9,337 nucleotides of DNA from Alphaproteobacteria bacterium (GTDB taxonomy: Bacteria; Pseudomonadota; Alphaproteobacteria; RF32; UBA3637). Below the pieces are notes generated by a model. It was given only the letters and a program-made list of their open reading frames with translations, was not told the origin of the DNA and ran no database searches. Of the stretch, positions 6,353 through 9,337 are shown piece by piece (the stretch's first letter is position 1; each line of letters opens with the position of its first letter). Location of the stretch: positions 1-9,337 of the forward strand of contig JAGBRF010000094.1 in NCBI GenBank assembly GCA_017632555.1. Direction: 5' to 3'. Both the position numbers and the translations under genes were made by a program.

Positions 6353-7270
6353 TTATTTTTGTAAATAGCCGTTGATAACTTTTTGCATTTCGATATATCG
6401 TTTTGCGTTTTGAACAAAATTTATCAAAAATTGTTTTGACGAATCCGGCAATTTTTCAATGTTGGTAATGGCAAATTCAAATTGTCCGTCATTTACTTGC
6501 TGACGGATTAAGAACAGCAAATTATCCGGATTGGTTTCTTGATCGTCCACATCCTGCGGATATACGTGAACAAGGGATTTGAAAAAGTTTGTGCACTTTT
6601 GATTCCATGAATCATTGTCTTTGCCTGCATAAAGTGAATTTTGCGCCATTTTCAGTTGCGATGAAAACATTTCTTTTAACCCTTCCGCTGTGGCAATGCC
6701 ACCCAAAGCATAATCCCCCAATTTTTCTTGAACTGTCAGGGCAAAAGAATCTGTCGGATTTTCCTTTAACAAAGCATCAAGGCTTGCCTTAAACGGTTTT
6801 CCGTTATGAATTTCGTTTACCAAACGAGCCGTCAGCATATTGGATTTTTCGGAAGAAGACGTTTTTTCCTTTAAGCTTAAATTTTCCAATTCCAACTGAT
6901 GAATTTTTTCGTTTAACTCATCTAACGACTTTTTTTGTGATAAAATGGTTTGTTCTTGTGCAGAGCAATCTGCCACAGGGGTCGGTTCTTCCTTTACTTC
7001 CTGCACAACCGGAACGGGTCTGGGTTCAATCGGTCTGAAATCCGGGACTTTTGTTTCAAGTTTGGGTGTGACATAAGATACCGATGTTTGTGTCAAGTAA
7101 GGATAAAGTGCCGCAACCGCAACACAAAATATAAAGATGGCAAAAAAAGAAAGCGATTTTGAATAAACTTTTTTTTGTTCTTCCGTTGGTTGATTTTCCA
7201 CCGGCAAAACATTCTTTTCTGCCGGTTTTGATACTTTATTTTTCTTCGTTTCTTTTGTCTTTTTTTGCAT
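6353..7270 (-). CDS. Mitofilin/Mic60-like inner-membrane protein
   Basis: A 305-residue protein with the layout of alphaproteobacterial Mic60, the bacterial relative of the mitochondrial cristae protein mitofilin. Order: a very basic cytoplasmic head (KKTKETKKNK, about 2-40), one membrane helix at about 40-59, a Pro/Val/Glu-rich periplasmic linker (about 70-98), a coiled coil at about 103-141 (heptads of L/I with K/E), then a helical region ending in a mitofilin-like tail, VNDGQFEFAITNIEKLPDSS followed by an AKRYIE segment. Sequence similarity is low, as usual in this family, so the call rests on architecture, the tail, and linkage to hemY, which is its typical neighbour in alphaproteobacteria. 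It likely shapes the inner membrane or links it to outer-membrane partners. ATG at 7270 is chosen over ATG 7282 because GGAGG lies 5 nt before it. It is short for the family. Confidence 0.78.
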   Translation of the reverse strand: MQKKTKETKKNKVSKPAEKNVLPVENQPTEEQKKVYSKSLSFFAIFIFCVAVAALYPYLTQTSVSYVTPKLETKVPDFRPIEPRPVPVVQEVKEEPTPVADCSAQEQTILSQKKSLDELNEKIHQLELENLSLKEKTSSSEKSNMLTARLVNEIHNGKPFKASLDALLKENPTDSFALTVQEKLGDYALGGIATAEGLKEMFSSQLKMAQNSLYAGKDNDSWNQKCTNFFKSLVHVYPQDVDDQETNPDNLLFLIRQQVNDGQFEFAITNIEKLPDSSKQFLINFVQNAKRYIEMQKVINGYLQK

Positions 7271-7275
7271 AAGAA

Positions 7276-7280
7276 CCTCC
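7276..7280 (-). promoter_or_regulatory. Ribosome binding site deciding the mic60-like start
   Basis: GGAGG on the minus strand, 5 nt before ATG 7270. The upstream in-frame ATG at 7282 overlaps this region and has only A/T-rich sequence ahead of it, so translation should begin at 7270 and drop four residues. Confidence 0.8.
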
Positions 7281-7294
7281 ATCGATTTTTTATA

Positions 7295-7303
7295 ATACTA
7301 GCA
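7295..7303 (-). promoter_or_regulatory. Extended -10 promoter element for mic60-hemY-trmL
   Basis: The minus strand reads TGCTAGTAT, an extended -10 (TGn) followed by TAGTAT, then TATAAA. No good -35 lies at the right distance (TTTTCT), as expected for extended -10 promoters. The predicted leader is short, about 15-20 nt before ATG 7270. Single-strand inspection only. Confidence 0.4.
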
Positions 7304-7330
7304 CTCATCTTTTAAAAAGAAAAGAGCAAA

Positions 7331-7362
7331 CGGAAAAAAAACAAAAATTTTTTCTTTTTTCG
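7331..7362. repeat. A/T-tract imperfect palindrome between divergent promoters
   Basis: CGG plus an A run (7331-7341) is mirrored by a T run ending in CG (7352-7362): C7331-G7362 and G7332-C7361 close a mostly A-T stem with two mismatches and a loop near 7346. Phased A- and T-tracts of this kind favour bent DNA. It lies between the mic60-like and mreB starts and may be a binding or bending site shared by both promoters; no known operator is recognised. Confidence 0.35.
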
Positions 7363-7368
7363 TTGTAT

Positions 7369-7397
7369 TTGTATTTTTTTTGTTGTAAGTATAAAGA
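7369..7397 (+). promoter_or_regulatory. Possible mreB promoter
   Basis: TTGTAT at 7369-7374 is followed by TATAAAGA at 7390-7397, giving 15 nt to TATAAA or 17 nt to TAAAGA. It is the best sigma70 candidate before mreB, about 35 nt upstream of its start, but other TTGT words nearby keep this tentative. Confidence 0.35.
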
Positions 7398-7427
7398 TAC
7401 ATCGTGAAATTTTTGATATGGAGATAA

Positions 7428-8477
<1,050 letters not shown>

Positions 8478-8482
8478 AGGAG
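8478..8482 (+). promoter_or_regulatory. Ribosome binding site for the TTG start of mreC
   Basis: AGGAG immediately after the mreB TAA, 6 nt before TTG 8489. No in-frame ATG occurs until codon 97, inside the coiled coil, so this site fixes the unusual start. Confidence 0.85.
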
Positions 8483-8488
8483 AGTACA

Positions 8489-9337
8489 TTGAAAGAACAC
8501 CCAAGCCGTCTGCGACTTTTGAAAAGACTGTATCGGCAGTTTGGGTTGTACTTTTATATCTTTCTTGCAGCATTGTTGATTTTGCTTGGGGTTTCAAAAC
8601 ACCCGGTTATCAGCCATGTTCGTGTCAGAATTGCCGACTTTTCGGTGCAGGCGGTCAATCTTATTTATAAACCGTTTGCTGGTTTGGGTTATTTGGGCGA
8701 ATATATCAGCGAATATATTAAAGTTCACGATGAAAACGTCCGTTTGAAACAAGATAATCAAAAGTTGTTGTACTGGATGCGTTTGTATGAACAAGCCAAA
8801 CAGGAAAATCAACTGTTAAAGAAAACAATACAGTTCGTAACGCCTGTGCAGGCAAGACATTGGAGCGGATATATTGTTGCTGATAACGGTGGTATTTTTT
8901 CGCGTTCCGTGTTGGTTCGTTTGGGCGAAAAGGACGGGATAAAAAAAGGATTGGTTGTTTTATACAATGAAGGTCTTTTGGGTCGTATAGAAGCAGTCGG
9001 AAAACATACATCACAAATTTTGTTGTTGACGGATTATGCTTCACGCGTTCCCGTTTTGGTCGGTAATAAAAGGTTTTTGGCGATTGTAGAAGGGGATAAT
9101 GCGCCTTTGTTGAAGTTGACGGCTTTGCCGGAAGGGGCGGAAATTTCGGTCGGAGATTATGTTTCAACATCCGGACACAGTGGGGTTTATCCGCCGGGGT
9201 TGGCCGTTGGAACGGTTATTCGCATTGAAAAAGACGATGTTTGGGTAAAACCGTTTGTCAGTCGGGAAGATACCCCTTATGTGACGGTTGTGGATTACGG
9301 TTTGGACGGGTTGTTGAATCCGTCAAATTGTCCGGAA
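8489..9337 (+). CDS. mreC: Rod shape-determining protein MreC, 3' end outside the window
   Basis: Bitopic inner-membrane elongasome protein that activates PBP2-RodA and couples it to MreB. 283 codons are open to the window edge without a stop. A basic cytoplasmic tail (PSRLRLLKRLYRQF) precedes one membrane helix at about 19-35; residues about 78-115 form the coiled coil used for dimerisation (HDENVRLKQDN, KQENQLLKKT); the rest is the beta-rich periplasmic domain with VLVRLGEKDGIKKG, GLLGRIEAVG, SQILLLTDYASRVPV, GDYVSTSGHSGVYPPGLAVG and a VTVVDYG strand. These are standard MreC landmarks. The start is TTG at 8489, set by AGGAG 6 nt upstream and 11 nt after mreB. Because MreC usually ends near here, only a short tail is probably missing; mreD is expected next. 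Confidence 0.95.
   Translation, partial: MKEHPSRLRLLKRLYRQFGLYFYIFLAALLILLGVSKHPVISHVRVRIADFSVQAVNLIYKPFAGLGYLGEYISEYIKVHDENVRLKQDNQKLLYWMRLYEQAKQENQLLKKTIQFVTPVQARHWSGYIVADNGGIFSRSVLVRLGEKDGIKKGLVVLYNEGLLGRIEAVGKHTSQILLLTDYASRVPVLVGNKRFLAIVEGDNAPLLKLTALPEGAEISVGDYVSTSGHSGVYPPGLAVGTVIRIEKDDVWVKPFVSREDTPYVTVVDYGLDGLLNPSNCPE

Noticed and set aside
7298..7306. TAGCACTC-like half of a CIRCE (HrcA) operator upstream of the mic60-like gene
   Set aside because: The second half, GAGTGCTAA, is absent 9 nt away, so this is only a chance half-site.
8718..9170. 150-codon open frame on the minus strand
   Set aside because: It is fully antisense to mreC, has low-complexity Pro/Lys/Arg-rich content and no family pattern; it is a by-product of mreC codon use.

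Overview
The window is a stretch of ordinary chromosome from an AT-rich alphaproteobacterium with an LPS outer membrane. Three things point there: a HemY-family protein next to a mitofilin/Mic60-like protein (an alphaproteobacterial pairing), an mreB-mreC start, and a standalone heptose-7-phosphate kinase next to a GT9 glycosyltransferase. Leucine is mostly TTG and the spacers are very AT-rich, as in many small-genome or gut/host-associated alphaproteobacteria. That last point is inference; no species can be named from the sequence.

Layout. (1) 1-1043, minus strand: a two-gene unit, a FieF-type divalent metal exporter followed 14 nt later by the start of a DUF502 membrane protein that runs off the left edge. 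(2) 1171-4069, plus strand: a class B (CbpA-like) DnaJ co-chaperone, then, behind its own promoter, a GT9 heptosyltransferase-like enzyme overlapping by 16 nt a RfaE1/HldA-type heptose kinase. These two plausibly make and use the ADP-heptose building block of LPS core. (3) 4074-4105: a hairpin between convergent genes. (4) 4116-4625, minus: a lone RibD-C/DHFR-fold reductase of unknown substrate with its own promoter. (5) 4689-7270, minus: a tight three-gene unit in the order mic60-like, hemY-like, trmL, with 15 nt between the first two and an ATGA overlap between the last two. (6) 7271-7430: a divergent, A-tract-rich promoter region. (7) 7431-9337, plus: mreB and, 11 nt later, mreC with a TTG start and cut by the right edge; this is the beginning of the rod-shape (elongasome) operon.

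Most of the window is envelope biology: metal export, LPS core sugar, inner-membrane organisation and cell shape. I see no mobile element, CRISPR, tRNA, rRNA, phage or defence gene, and no clearly undescribed system. The part most worth a second look is the compact mic60-hemY-trmL unit, which lacks the usual heme synthesis genes inside the window and lies back to back with mreBC.
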